From contig JADJBV010000002.1 in assembly GCA_016703535.1 (NCBI GenBank), positions 806,001-870,000 of the forward strand: a DNA stretch of 64,000 bases, given 5' to 3'. The notes under the pieces are model-generated. The model worked only from the letters and a program-made list of their open reading frames with translations, was not told the origin of the DNA and did no database searches. A program made the position numbers and the translations under genes. Shown piece after piece: positions 45,801-54,900 of the stretch. Position 1 is the first letter of the stretch. Each line of letters opens with the position of its first letter. The DNA comes from Deltaproteobacteria bacterium (lineage in GTDB: Bacteria > Myxococcota > Kuafuiibacteriia > Kuafuiibacteriales > Kuafuiibacteriaceae).

Positions 45801-46361
45801 GCTGCGGCCGGAGAGGCGTCCCAACAGATCTTGCACGGCCTTGGTCGCGTCGACGTACAGGGCGCTAAGGTTGGCGCCCTCCAGCGAAAGGGACTTCTTC
45901 CCGATCCGCCGTAGCGCCGAGTCGACCAGGCCGTTGGTCGCCGCCAGCGCCGGCAAGAGCTGGGCGGGGGGCGTCGCCTCGACCAAGGCCACCACCATCT
46001 TCAGCGCTTGTTTGGCGATCTTGGCGGTGTCTTCGGGTGGCGCCGCCGAAAGGAGCTGGCCCAAGGTCTTGTAGACCTGCTCCAAGGTTCGATCGGCGGA
46101 CTTGGCCTGCCAGGGCTCGAGCCGCTCGCCCAACGTCGAAAGGGCCCGCAGCTCTTCGCCCGCCTTGGTCAACGCCGGCCCGTGGGCCTTGGCCACCTTC
46201 TCCGGGACTTTGGCGGCCAAAAGTGGGGCCGGATCAAAGGCTCGACTTTTCCCCGGGGCCCGCAGCTCCGGCAACTCCAGGGGGGCGGCGGGTTGTTGGG
46301 CGATCCGGGCCTCGCCCAGGGTCGCCATGAAGGTCCGCGACCGAGGGTCGATTCGGGTCAT
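42813..46361 (-). CDS. 1182-residue helical protein of unknown function with a possible C-terminal Cys/His domain
   Basis: The frame is open to 46718, but coding character begins at about ATG 46361 (ATG 46328 and 46391 are alternatives; no start has a good ribosome site). The first 1000 residues are almost wholly amphipathic helix, HEAT/armadillo-like, with repeated segments (ALSKLLPKLATAP, PEILAEALQRQ, LLSAAPPEDTAKIAKQALKMV). The last 180 residues change character: HTSGCLSYGDNRRRWG (Cys1028), VEMAGYKGPALYVEG, VTITYDYGHVGLYHSD (His1140) and NQIIQGNGG, the last two recalling NlpC/P60 or CHAP-type thiol peptidases. That assignment is tentative. No signal peptide. The AraC-type gene is just upstream on the same strand. 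Confidence 0.7.
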   Translation of the reverse strand: MTRIDPRSRTFMATLGEARIAQQPAAPLELPELRAPGKSRAFDPAPLLAAKVPEKVAKAHGPALTKAGEELRALSTLGERLEPWQAKSADRTLEQVYKTLGQLLSAAPPEDTAKIAKQALKMVVALVEATPPAQLLPALAATNGLVDSALRRIGKKSLSLEGANLSALYVDATKAVQDLLGRLSGRSGIGSALHVLPRLVEQVELDVAHSTAAERRTLTKGIAELLEQGPARAGFDLAVVAQVSADLEASRGPARGPAEILAEALQRQHQRGRDGWLATRAGLVALEPGSPPSTRALATGLLQVLDANPAGPTSLFEQIESLRAVAHDHAGSEEASRVELALSKLLPKLATAPTLPAIVEWLAQVLPQLSEDHLLAALEKAAPLKGAPLAAELLKLGHLQAGYELDRPRLAAIDGITKLSAPLATTLVSALLPKLQDQEPELNTIKALIERAPRLGDDPRAELERHLGNQQIVEEYLGHYAFPPRVQAGIRAALSASPITLDEDRVSGLLQALHNMFAAFPKLEVGPLLHDEGEGRTGLLSLTAENARRAVSPSDILPDLCKAAHPISPNAKAQEGAARLVMALADQLSFVFGAQDQVQARVVADLKAAFTNPKKLKQPAGAMDGVALRAQGTGAVAYALAHPELPLDLVFTAGLHLSADDLRWVIDRVQAARGKDPVRLLRDAIFAAVEAKKTGIFTALRQSNSPEAAKTAVLKELAQQFRVEQVNQIDFAALQKGLQAGVDPIGAALAARTQKVLKELDLEALAGGKAVPEGLAELAELAPNVAELLTQYRTEFKSMDHQIDMGKLGPVFRKVLKSVLDGTWPTPKYEDEVGVRQLAMLSPAQREVWRSTTVTLPNQAAKVDPGLAAEARPLLKGLAKALGEHVKVQAPGFDKLAFDAESRDRLRKAYAQKTTAIKDAKKGSPTQRRLARELGPLREALALIELQMGIGTNLRKAKGDLVRALRDSAPLLIAAQPALAKLGSAGLLDTTADLLAMIPKDVTPGRLGRHAADDDSLTAMIASHTSGCLSYGDNRRRWGLAGSLSDANTKMLRAFDGDRQLYRAFMRLVPVEMAGYKGPALYVEGPVGDGGGSYDDLALLQQGLLAKGAAMGIPVLRPSGVPDGWTQRDGQVTITYDYGHVGLYHSDNLGNQIIQGNGGKPSKNERHMTVAFPPGVGVKGRG

Positions 46362-46440
46362 CGTCCCGTACTGTAGGAGGCCCGCCGACATTACCCATCC
46401 GCCGATCGTCCGATGAGCGGTAGGGGAGTGAGGCCCGCGG

Positions 46441-47463
46441 TCAACGCACCGCCGAACGACCCTGGGCCCGGAACTGGGCCGGGGTGCAGCCGGTCCACCG
46501 CCGGAAGGCTCGGTGAAAGTTGCTCGGGTCCGAATAACCCAGCAAGAAGGCGATCTCCCCGACCGCCAGGTGGTCTTCGGCCAAATAACGTTCGGCCAGG
46601 CTGCGTCGGGCCTCGTCGTAGAGGCTCTGAAAGGAAGTCCCCAGCTCCTCCAACCGCCGCTGCAGGGTCCGAGGGTGCATGGCCAGGCGTTTGGCGATCG
46701 TGGTGGCCTCCACCTCACCCGCGCCCAAGGCGCCCACGATCAGCCGCAGCACCTGGGCCCCAAAGTCCTCTTCGTCCGGGGGCAACTTGGCCAAAACGTC
46801 GGCCGCGTACGCGTCCAGGTAGGGCAACAGGCCTTTGCTCTCCGTGCGGATCGGCAGGTCCAACACCGAAGGCTCGAAGACCACCGCGTTTTCGGGGTGG
46901 CCGAAGGTCGGGCGGGTGCCGAAGATCCGATGATGCTCCCGCAAGGAGGCGGGCTCTTGGTGACGGAACTGAACCCGCACCGGTGAAAAATCGCTGCGGG
47001 TCAGCTGGCGCCCCAACAAGACCACCGACGCCGCCGAACTCTCCGCGACCGGTCGAGGCACCCCATGCCGGAGGCCCCGGCAACCCGGATAGACCCACGC
47101 CAAGCCCTCCCGCTCCTCCACCTCGACCCGGCCGGCGTCGTGGAGGATCCGCGAATATTTGGCGATCCGCCGCAGGGCCTCGCCGAAGGTTGGGCTGCCC
47201 GCCGCCAAGTGGCCGACCACGTGGAAGGAATCCAGATCCAAACGTTCGGCCAGGTGCAGGCCCAGATCCGGGTCCCCCGAGCGCTGGGTCAACTTCTCCC
47301 AGAGCTGGTTGTAGGCGGCTTGCGGAACCCGGGTGTCCGGATCGGCCAAGGGCGCGCCGCCGAGGCCCACCTCTTGGAGCAGCGCTTGGGCTCCGTCCGT
47401 CCCCCGCAACAGGCCCAACACGGCGGCGCCCGAGACGCTGTACCCTGGTTCGGCGCCCGCCAC
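46441..47463 (-). CDS. AraC family transcriptional regulator
   Basis: 340 residues. The N-terminal domain (PQAAYNQLWEKLTQRSGDPDLGLHLAERLD, then LDSFHVVGHLAAGSPTFGEALRRI) is the arabinose-binding-like domain of the OruR/ArgR subgroup. The C-terminal 90 residues are two helix-turn-helix motifs, with the second recognition region VGEIAFLLGYSDPSNFHRAFRRWTG. GTG 47463 is chosen because the family domain starts about 15 residues later; a TTG at 47523 would add 20 non-conserved residues. The neighbouring SnoaL-like lipoprotein gene is divergent and a plausible target. Confidence 0.92.
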   Translation of the reverse strand: MAGAEPGYSVSGAAVLGLLRGTDGAQALLQEVGLGGAPLADPDTRVPQAAYNQLWEKLTQRSGDPDLGLHLAERLDLDSFHVVGHLAAGSPTFGEALRRIAKYSRILHDAGRVEVEEREGLAWVYPGCRGLRHGVPRPVAESSAASVVLLGRQLTRSDFSPVRVQFRHQEPASLREHHRIFGTRPTFGHPENAVVFEPSVLDLPIRTESKGLLPYLDAYAADVLAKLPPDEEDFGAQVLRLIVGALGAGEVEATTIAKRLAMHPRTLQRRLEELGTSFQSLYDEARRSLAERYLAEDHLAVGEIAFLLGYSDPSNFHRAFRRWTGCTPAQFRAQGRSAVR

Positions 47464-47609
47464 ACTCCACGCTAAACAGGACCCTGGGCGCCCACAAGCA
47501 CCGGTCGGGGACGGACAAGGCAAAGTCGTCCGCGGCCACAGTGCAAGTTGGCCTGCATCGGCAGGATGGCCTCATCGAAGCCCGGCGAACGGGCTCGAAG
47601 GAGACCAAG
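47464..47609. promoter_or_regulatory. Divergent region between the AraC regulator and a lipoprotein gene
   Basis: 146 bases with a small stem-loop near 47559-47573 (CCTGC-ATCG-GCAGG) and a ribosome binding site AAGGAG at 47598-47603 for the lipoprotein start. AraC-type regulators often act on their divergent neighbour, so operator sites may lie here, but I see no direct repeats that would mark them. Confidence 0.3.
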
Positions 47610-48134
47610 ATGCGATTGCCGATGATGACCCTCACCCTGCTTATGTTGACCAACCTGGCCTGCAACCAAACCGAGGCGCCCACCGAACCCGAGCCGATGA
47701 ACCCGCTTTTGGCCCAGCGAGTGGCGGTCATCGAACGCCGGCTGGCCGCGACCAACCAACGGGACTTCGAGACTTGGATGTCGCTCCACACCGAAGGCGC
47801 CTGCCGCACCGCCCCCGAGCTGCCGGAACCCCTTTGTGGACGAGCGGCGATGCGGGGCGCGATCGAGATCTTGTCCCGGGCCTTCCCGGACTACCACCTA
47901 GAGTTGGTGCAGGTGGTCGCCCAAGGGGACTGGCTGAGCCTTCGGATCCACACCTCGGGCACCATGACCGGACCTCTGTTGTTGTCGAGCGGCCTGGAGG
48001 TGCCCCCGACCGGCCGCACCATCGATCAAGAGTGGTCGGCGTTGGTCCACTTCGAGGGCGTACAGATCGCCCAGTTCGACGAATATTATGACCAGTACAC
48101 CTTGATGGTGCAGCTCGGGATCATCTCAGAGTGA
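47610..48134 (+). CDS. SnoaL-like (NTF2-fold) lipoprotein
   Basis: 174 residues. ATG with AAGGAG 7 bases upstream; lipobox TNLACN. The mature domain has the helix-then-curved-sheet pattern of SnoaL/NTF2 folds: AVIERRLAATNQRDFETWMSLH, AMRGAIEILSRAFPDYHLEL, GDWLSLRIHTSGTMTG, and a closing IAQFDEYYDQYTLMVQLG. Some members are cyclases or isomerases; others only bind ligands. No catalytic residues can be assigned. It sits 6 bases from the convergent dps gene. Confidence 0.82.
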   Translation: MRLPMMTLTLLMLTNLACNQTEAPTEPEPMNPLLAQRVAVIERRLAATNQRDFETWMSLHTEGACRTAPELPEPLCGRAAMRGAIEILSRAFPDYHLELVQVVAQGDWLSLRIHTSGTMTGPLLLSSGLEVPPTGRTIDQEWSALVHFEGVQIAQFDEYYDQYTLMVQLGIISE

Positions 48135-48140
48135 GCCCGG

Positions 48141-48608
48141 CTACTCGAGCAAGCTGCGCAACATCCAGGCCGTCTTCTCGTGGAGCTGGAGACGTTGGGT
48201 GAAGAGGTCTTCGGTCGCTTGATCGTTGACCCCGTCCAACTTGGCCAGGCCGACGCGCAAGGTTCGCACCAAAGACTCGTGGGCCGCCAACAGCTCCTTG
48301 ATCATCTCGGTGGCGGGGGGCACGCCCTCGGCTTCTTTGATGCTGGCCAACTTCAGGAAGGCCGCGTAGCTGCCCGGGGCCGGTGCACCCAAGGCCCGGA
48401 TGCGTTCGGCGATCAGATCCACCGCCAGGGCCATCTCGGTGTATTGGCCCTCGAACATCAGGTGCAAGGTGTTGAACATGGGCCCGGTGACGTTCCAGTG
48501 GAAGCCGTGGGTCTTCAGGTACAACACGTAGGTGTCGGCCAAAACTCGGGAGAGGGCATCGACGATGTCCTTACGTTTGATCTCGCTGATTCCAATGTTC
48601 ACTTCCAT
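48141..48608 (-). CDS. dps: Dps family DNA-protecting ferritin
   Basis: 155 residues from ATG 48608, with GAGGAGAA upstream. All ferroxidase positions are present: FHWN (His37), LHLMFEG (His49, Glu53) and VDLIAER (Asp64, Glu68), the spacing of the intersubunit di-iron site. Dps forms dodecamers that oxidise and store Fe(II) with peroxide and often coat DNA. The upstream palindrome at 48693-48711 may bind a stress regulator. Codon use matches its neighbours. Confidence 0.95.
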   Translation of the reverse strand: MEVNIGISEIKRKDIVDALSRVLADTYVLYLKTHGFHWNVTGPMFNTLHLMFEGQYTEMALAVDLIAERIRALGAPAPGSYAAFLKLASIKEAEGVPPATEMIKELLAAHESLVRTLRVGLAKLDGVNDQATEDLFTQRLQLHEKTAWMLRSLLE

Positions 48609-48692
48609 GGCGGTTCTCCTCGGAGGTCTCGACCTCTGGGCGGAGCATGCGCCTGGGCGGCGCCCCAGTCCAACTCGGGCTGACGATGAAGG

Positions 48693-48711
48693 TGATAACT
48701 TGAGGTTATCA
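48693..48711. promoter_or_regulatory. TGATAAC-N5-GTTATCA palindrome upstream of dps, candidate operator
   Basis: A perfect inverted repeat with seven-base arms and a five-base spacer TTGAG, located about 85 bases upstream of the dps start and overlapping the stop codon of the upstream MpaB-type gene. It is AT-rich in a GC-rich genome. The half-site GATAA(C/T) resembles Fur/PerR-type sites, and dps genes are commonly under iron or peroxide control. As an RNA stem it lacks a T tract, so it is less likely a terminator. Confidence 0.45.
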
Positions 48712-49881
48712 GGCCACCGCCCGGCCCCGGTCACGGCCCCTTAGGGCCCGGGGCAAGGCAAAGTCGACGGCGCTGCCGGCCTCCAGGCGGACGACCCCTT
48801 CCCAGTACCGCACGCCCAACTCGAAGGTCAGGCGATCGCCGAAGGGCAAAACACGCCGTAACGCGTCGGCTTGGCCGATGAACAGGGACACCACCGGCGG
48901 CGCCACCACCCAGGCGCTCCGGGGGTAGTCGAGCAGGTCGGCCGCCTCGTCCCCGACCAGATATCGAGAGAGTTCGTAGGCGAAGTTGCGCATGCGCTGA
49001 GAACGTCGGCCCGCCGCCGGATCTCCCGCGGGTCGGCTCTCGAGGAGGGCCTTGGCCAAGGCCTTGGAGTCGGCGTCGGGGGGCGCCTGAGTCCGGCTGA
49101 TCATGGTCCACAGATCGTCGGCTTCTCGGGCGGACGTGGCCAGCAGCTCTTCCTCCACGCCCATCAACCACCCGACGTAACGCCACAGATGAAGGAAGGC
49201 CTCCCGCTCTTCGGGCGAAAAGGCGATGCCGATCCGATCCAGCCCCCCCAACACCACCGAAGAGAAGAGCTGGATGGTGCCGGCCATGTCGTATTGGTTG
49301 ACCGGCGCACCCCACTCTTCTTTCCAGCGGCCCGAGGCCAAGAGCAGGTGCCGGACCTGGGCGTGCATCATCCGCACCTTGAGCGCCGCCACGAAGCCCG
49401 GTTGCCCGGCCCGCAAGCCATCTTGCCGACAGACGTCGTGGACGAAGCGGCTGGTCTCCACCAAACGGCGCGGCACGTCCCGCTCCAGGCGCCCCGAGTA
49501 GGCCAGCGGCTTGTTTCCGGCCGGCGAACAATAACCCAAGATCAAGGCGCGGAAGGCCAACACCAGGCCACCAGGCAAGCCGGTGCGCAAGAAGGCCGCG
49601 CCGCCCAACTCGGCCCGAGCCCGATCGAACCACACCGGCGCTTGATGGACGGACTCGGCCAAGGCGAGGAGGGCCGGCGAACTCGCCGCCTTCGGTCCCG
49701 ACACCGCCAGCTCGGTCAAGCGGCGATCCCGTTCAGCGTAAGGGAGCGACAGCAGCTCCGAAGTGGCGGCGTCGGCGAGGGGGTCAGAGCGGGTGAGGAA
49801 ACTTGCCAGCCGGTCCACTCGATCTCCGAAGCGGGCCCGGATCGCGGGCGCGTCGACGAAGCGGCTCGGGACCTGATCCAT
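48709..49881 (-). CDS. MpaB/DUF2236-type oxygenase-like protein
   Basis: 390 residues from ATG 49881; an upstream extension is non-conserved. Hallmarks of the DUF2236/MpaB family (haem-type oxygenases including rubber-degrading Lcp relatives) are visible: RALILGYCSPAGNKPL, SRFVHDVC, KVRMMHAQVRHLLL, WGAPVNQYDMAGTIQLFS and YVGWLMGVEEELLA. The His residues in VRMMHAQVRH are likely haem ligands or active-site residues by family analogy. There is no signal peptide, so it is cytoplasmic or membrane-associated. Substrate unknown. No partner gene is evident. Confidence 0.85.
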   Translation of the reverse strand: MDQVPSRFVDAPAIRARFGDRVDRLASFLTRSDPLADAATSELLSLPYAERDRRLTELAVSGPKAASSPALLALAESVHQAPVWFDRARAELGGAAFLRTGLPGGLVLAFRALILGYCSPAGNKPLAYSGRLERDVPRRLVETSRFVHDVCRQDGLRAGQPGFVAALKVRMMHAQVRHLLLASGRWKEEWGAPVNQYDMAGTIQLFSSVVLGGLDRIGIAFSPEEREAFLHLWRYVGWLMGVEEELLATSAREADDLWTMISRTQAPPDADSKALAKALLESRPAGDPAAGRRSQRMRNFAYELSRYLVGDEAADLLDYPRSAWVVAPPVVSLFIGQADALRRVLPFGDRLTFELGVRYWEGVVRLEAGSAVDFALPRALRGRDRGRAVA

Positions 49882-49959
49882 CCGTGTATTGTAGGCCGAT
49901 CTTGCCGCGCCAACAGGGGAGAGGGGGTAGGTCTTTGGCCCCAATCGCCCGTGAGAGCC

Positions 49960-51633
49960 CTACTCCACTCGGAGGTAACGGCCCATCCAGTACACGACCC
50001 GGAAATCGACGGCCGGCAACAAGGTCCCGCCACCGCCATCGTTGGGAATATAAGGGTTGGATCGCCAGTGATAGTTGCTGGGCGGTCGCACCCGCATGGG
50101 GATGGGCTGCACCGCCACCAGCTTGTCGCCCCGGCCTTCGTCGCCCAGCAGGTCCACTAGCGTCCCGTCCCGGAGCGTGCAGCGTTTGGCGGCGATCTCG
50201 GCGGCGTCACAGTTGGTGACGGGATCGTTGAAGTACGGAGAGTCGGAGTACTCGCGCAAGGTGTTGAGGCCCCGTTCGAGGGCGTCGGTCGGGACCTCTC
50301 GGCCCGGTCGATCGAAGCGGGCGCCACTGCGACCGGCGGCGTAGATCAGATCGAAGAAGCTCTGGCCCATCTCATTGGGCTCTCGGCCGTCGATCTCGTC
50401 CTTTTGGTAGAGCTCGTGATCCAAGGCGTGCACCAAAAATCCGTCGGCCCGATCGTGGGTCAGGTAGCGGTTCGCGAGGAACATGCCGGTGAACGCCATG
50501 TTGAAGTTGGAGAAGTTGGCGCCCACCCCCAAGCTGACGATCAACAGATCGTCGTCGACCATCTTGGGCAGGTTGCGAGCCTCGACCAACTCCTGGTCTC
50601 GGTAGCTGGCCAAGGCCGGATCTTGGGAGGCGTGGGCCAAGGCCGCGATGATCCCCAAGGCCATCACCGCGTTGAAGCCGTTGTTGGCACCTGGGAGGTA
50701 GATGCGATCGATGGTGTTTTCGTTGAGGTAGGCGTGGAAGGTCAGGCGGCCATCGGCGTCGGGGATCTCCAGATCGAAGCCGCTCTCCCGGACCAGACTC
50801 AAGGCGCGGCCGATGTCGGCGGCGTGGCCCCGCAAGCGGTCGAGCAAGTTACCTTGCAAAGTTGGATCACCGTCGGCCACCTCGGCCACCGCGCCGTAGG
50901 CCATGGCCCAGCCGACCAACATGTCCCGGGAGAGGGAGTCCTCCCAAATATAGTTGGGGTGAGCGCCGGAGAGATCGTTGCGCCACTCACCGTTGTTCTT
51001 CTCCGCGGGCAGCGGGTCGCCGTTGGCGTCGAAGAGCGGAGTCGGTTCGCCGTGGCCTTCGTGAGGGAAGTCTAGGTTGACCAGCGATCGGGCCGTGACC
51101 CCGGGTGTGGCCGGGATCGCCGAGGCCAACTCCAGGCCGTTCATGGATCGCAACAGCTGGGCCCGGGCTCGTTCGACCTCTTGGCAGTCTTCGCCCGCGT
51201 CCCGGAGGGCGCCATAACGGAAGGCATCGGCGGCCACCCCCACCCCCGCGTAGAGGCCGGCCGACTTTTGCCAAACCACCAACGGCTCCAAGGGTCGGCC
51301 GGTGTTGGCCTCGAAGTCCCAGTCGTCGGAGGCGGCGAAGGCCCGGAAGAGATCTCGGCCGGGCGTCGAAGAGTCGACCAAACGAACGTCGGCGTTGAGG
51401 CCGGTGGCCCGGGCGTTGACCGCGTGGAACATCCGATCGTGGCGTCGGGCTTTGGCGGCCAGCAGGGCGTCGTGACCCGCTTGGCGAGGGCCGGGGATCA
51501 AGGTCTTAAGTGAAGTGTAGGAGCCACAAGGGGGCGGGCCGGGGGTCACTTCATCCTCGCCGCAGCCCCAAAAGGGCGAACAAACGAGGGCCCAGGTGCA
51601 CCCGATGGCGGCGGTGGATCGGCGCAGGTCCAT
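49960..51633 (-). CDS. Hypothetical lipoprotein, possibly alpha/alpha-barrel
   Basis: 557 residues from ATG 51633, with a lipobox-like PFWGC after a hydrophobic run; GTG 51651 would add six residues. The body is long and helical with Asn/Asp/Trp/Tyr-rich loops (WEDSLSRDMLVGWAMAYGA, IYLPGANNGFNAVMALGIIAALAHAS, NFNMAFTGMFLANRYLTHD, NYHWRSNPYIPNDGGGG), a composition seen in toroidal alpha/alpha barrels of the glycosidase or lyase kind. No family is recognised and no catalytic residues can be named. It is divergent from a tiny lipoprotein gene. Confidence 0.7.
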   Translation of the reverse strand: MDLRRSTAAIGCTWALVCSPFWGCGEDEVTPGPPPCGSYTSLKTLIPGPRQAGHDALLAAKARRHDRMFHAVNARATGLNADVRLVDSSTPGRDLFRAFAASDDWDFEANTGRPLEPLVVWQKSAGLYAGVGVAADAFRYGALRDAGEDCQEVERARAQLLRSMNGLELASAIPATPGVTARSLVNLDFPHEGHGEPTPLFDANGDPLPAEKNNGEWRNDLSGAHPNYIWEDSLSRDMLVGWAMAYGAVAEVADGDPTLQGNLLDRLRGHAADIGRALSLVRESGFDLEIPDADGRLTFHAYLNENTIDRIYLPGANNGFNAVMALGIIAALAHASQDPALASYRDQELVEARNLPKMVDDDLLIVSLGVGANFSNFNMAFTGMFLANRYLTHDRADGFLVHALDHELYQKDEIDGREPNEMGQSFFDLIYAAGRSGARFDRPGREVPTDALERGLNTLREYSDSPYFNDPVTNCDAAEIAAKRCTLRDGTLVDLLGDEGRGDKLVAVQPIPMRVRPPSNYHWRSNPYIPNDGGGGTLLPAVDFRVVYWMGRYLRVE

Positions 51634-51713
51634 CGGGGCTTTGGGTAACACGAGGGCGACGGCCTGCCATCCTGCGAGTGGCGAGATCCGCCCCGATCGG
51701 GCAGGAGAGGGCC

Positions 51714-51944
51714 GTGGAACGTTGGCTGTTGGTCGTGTTTTTGGGGCTGGCCTGCGACCCTTCGGTCGATCCCAGCGAAGACGTGGGCCCGGGAGACGGA
51801 CAAAGTTCGGATCTCTGCCCGGCGCGCATCGTCCCTTCCCAAACCTGCGAGATCGCCGGGTTGACCTGTGCGGGAGGCGGTGAACTGAGCTGCCAGTGCC
51901 GGGGAGGCGAGTGGCGCTGCACCAGCGGGGACGGCGGGCCCTGA
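51714..51944 (+). CDS. Small Cys-rich lipoprotein
   Basis: 76 residues from GTG 51714, with GGAGAGG just upstream. The lipobox is VFLGLAC with Asp at +2. The mature part of about 60 residues has an acidic linker (DVGPGDGQ) and six Cys in a compact pattern (LCPARIV, QTCEIAGLTCAGGGELSCQCRGGEWRC), suggesting three disulfides. No family recognised. It ends 10 bases from the convergent giant gene. Confidence 0.72.
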   Translation: MERWLLVVFLGLACDPSVDPSEDVGPGDGQSSDLCPARIVPSQTCEIAGLTCAGGGELSCQCRGGEWRCTSGDGGP

Positions 51945-51954
51945 GGGCCCAACC

Positions 51955-54900
51955 TCAAGGCTGGACGATCACCTGGCCCACGCTGCCTGCTAGGCCCGGG
52001 GCGCCCATGCCGTTCGGCGTCCCTTCGTCTCCGCCGGGCACGTCGAGGAGGCCCAGGGCCGCGGTGACCGAACCGCCCGTCGCGTCCAGCTCGATCACGC
52101 CGCCGCCGCCGCCCCCACCCGTCGCGCCGAAGTCGCCGTCGCCGCCGTCTCCGCCCGCGGCGCTGATGGTGTCGTTGACGATGATGGTCCCGCTGGGCGC
52201 CACGATCTGGATCCGGCCCCCCGAACCACCACCCCCTGCGCCGGTGCCGCCGAAGCCGTCGCCCCCTTGGCCGCCGTTGGCCCGAAGGGAGCCATCGATT
52301 TGGATGGTGCGTCCGGTGGAGACCTGCAGCAACAACACGCCGCCGCCACCGCCACCGCCGCCGCCCGAGCCATTGCCGCAGGTGCTGCCGCCGCCGCCGC
52401 CGGTGCCGCCTTGAAAGAGGCTGCCCGCCGATCCGGCCAAGCCACCGTTGCCGCCGGTGCCCGGGCCGAGATCTCCGCCGCCGTTGCCACCCGAACCGGC
52501 GAAGCCACCGCCGCCGCCGGCGACGCCACATCCGAAGGCCCCGCCCGCACCGGCGCCGACCCCACCGCCATTGCCGGCAGGGGTGCCTGAGCCTTGTCCG
52601 GGGCTGGCCGGGAATCCGGGAGGAGCGCCGTCACCACCCGCGGCCGGTGCTGCGGAGTTGCCGTCGGCACCGCCACCACCGCCACCACCGCCAGGGCCGC
52701 CGTCTCCGCCCCGACGCGGGTCGTTGAGGCCGTTTTGCCCGTTGCGGCCGTTCACCTCGATCACGCCCCGGACGATGATGTCGCCGGTGGCGATGATCGC
52801 CAACGCCTCTTGCCCTGAGCCGACGATCCGCCCGCCGGTGTTGATGGTGACGTCGCCGAAGACGTTGGTGCCAGAGAGCGTCAAGGTCTGACCCGCGTTG
52901 ACCACCAGGTTGGGTTGTCCGCCGTTGGGCTGGACGTCGAAGGTCAAGGTGGTGCTGCCGAAGGTGTTGCTCAAGGAGACGATGGCAGGGCCCAGGTTGG
53001 AATTGATCCCGGCCCGCAAGTTGAATTGCAAAACCAAGCCGTCGTTTCGGTCGCTGTAGCCGGTGATGGCCATCCCGGGGGGCGCCGCCATGGTCAACAG
53101 GCGCAGGCCCCGGCCGATCACCGTCACCTGGATGCTGGAGCCGATGATCAACGCTCGGGGTGAGTAGCTGAGGACCACCGGCGCGGTGTTGCGCTCCAGC
53201 TCCAACCCGTTGGAGAGGCCGGCGGCCGAGGAGACCTGGATGGAGATCGGCCCCGACTCGGTCAGGAGCTGGCGGGGGACGGTGACTTCAATGGTTCCGG
53301 AGTCGATGAAAACGCTCGAGACCGGGATGCCGTCGACCAACACCTGATCTCCGGGGAAAAAGCCGCTGCCGACCAACACGACCGAGGCGCCGTTGCTGCC
53401 GATCTGGAGGACGTTGGGCGACACCGAAAACAGGATCGGGGGTTGGTTCCGGATGACCTCGATCCGCACCGCCGTGCTGATCCCCTGGAAAGAAGCGTCG
53501 ACGCTGACAAAACCCGGGGAGATCGGCACTAGGAAGGGGATCGAGACCTGCAGCACTTGTTGATCGCTGCTGGTCACCTGAGTCTGGGGATCGAAGGTGA
53601 CGTCCTGAACCGAACCATCCGAGAAGAAGACCGTCACCGAATAGGGGACCGGGCCTTGATTCAGATCGATCTGGGTGGGCGCGTTGAGGATGATGTTCAC
53701 CGGCACGACCATGCCGCCGATGTTGACGACCATGTTGGCGCTCACCGGGACCGGGCCCCCGTCGTAGGTGGCCAGGACGAAGCCTTGCCCGTTGCCCTGG
53801 GCCTCGATGCGAATGCTGCCGACGTCGGGGAACGGGAAGATCGGGCCAGAGAAAGAGTAGGAGATGTCGTTGTCGAAGGTGAGATCGACCTCGGCGCCGC
53901 TGGCCGTCACGCCGATGACCTGAACGAAGCCGGCTTGGCCAACCAACAAGTTGAGGACCGGGGGCTGAAAGCGGATGGAGACCACCGGATCGGGTTGGCT
54001 GGTGACCCGGATCGGTTTGGTGGCGGTGAGGCCCCCAAATTGGGCGGTCAAGATGCCGTTGCCGCTGGCGGTGCCGACCACCACGCCGCCGGCGAGCACG
54101 GACAGCGGGCCTTGAACCGAAAGCTGGAGTGATGGATCGAAGGTGATGTCCGTGAAGTTGCCCTGTTGGTCGATCAAGAAGACCACGAAGTTGCCCTGCT
54201 GCAACACCTGCAGCTGGGAGGGGCCGACGATCAAAAGTTGGTCCGGGGTCAGGGGCGCCACGAACACCGGGAGGACGGCGCCGAGGCCGAAGAACTGAGC
54301 GACCACCTCGGCGTTGCCCGGGGCGAGGGCGTCCACCTGGATCCCACCTCCCGTTTGGAACGCCGAAAGGGCGCCGTTGGTGAAGATCGTGAGCGACGGG
54401 TCGCCGCTGACGTCCAACACGTTGCCCGACGCGAACTCCGCGAACACCGAAACGAAGGTGGTCTGACCCACCGGCATGGTCAGGCCCGAAGGCGAGAAGA
54501 ACAGACCCACCACCGGATCGTTGGCGTCGAACACGGTCACCGGCTGTTCGGCCACGAAGCCCTGGTAGACCGCGGTGAGGAAGGCTTGGCCCGGGCGCCG
54601 GCCGGTGATCTGGCCGGGGCTAACGTTCAGGATCCGCGGCGAGTTGGTGCTCAGGCTCAGCGCCGGATCGAAGGTGACGTCTTGTTGGCTGCCGTCGGTG
54701 AAGTTGGCGATGACCTGGACCAGGTTGGTGACGCCGACCTCGACCACGCTCGGGGCGAGGAGGGTCAAGAAGGCGAGTTGTCCGCCGCCGACCAACAGGG
54801 TGGCGCTGGCGGTTTGCCCGTCGAAGGTGGCCCGGATCTCACCGCGGCCACTTTGTAGGCCAAAGACCAGGCCGTCGGGCGAGAGGTTGACCAAACCCCG

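Noticed and set aside
46362..46718. N-terminal extension of the 1182-residue helical protein
   Set aside because: The extra 119 residues are Arg/Trp/Pro-rich, overlap the AraC gene, and lack the helical character seen after 46361.
46413..47609. Long upstream extension of the SnoaL-like lipoprotein frame
   Set aside because: It crosses the AraC gene antisense and is Pro/Arg/Ser-rich noise; the lipoprotein has its own ribosome binding site and signal peptide at 47610.
52080..52730. Repetitive tract mistaken for a CRISPR or satellite array
   Set aside because: Repeat units are irregular, entirely in frame, and encode glycine-rich sequence; there are no uniform repeats with unique spacers.
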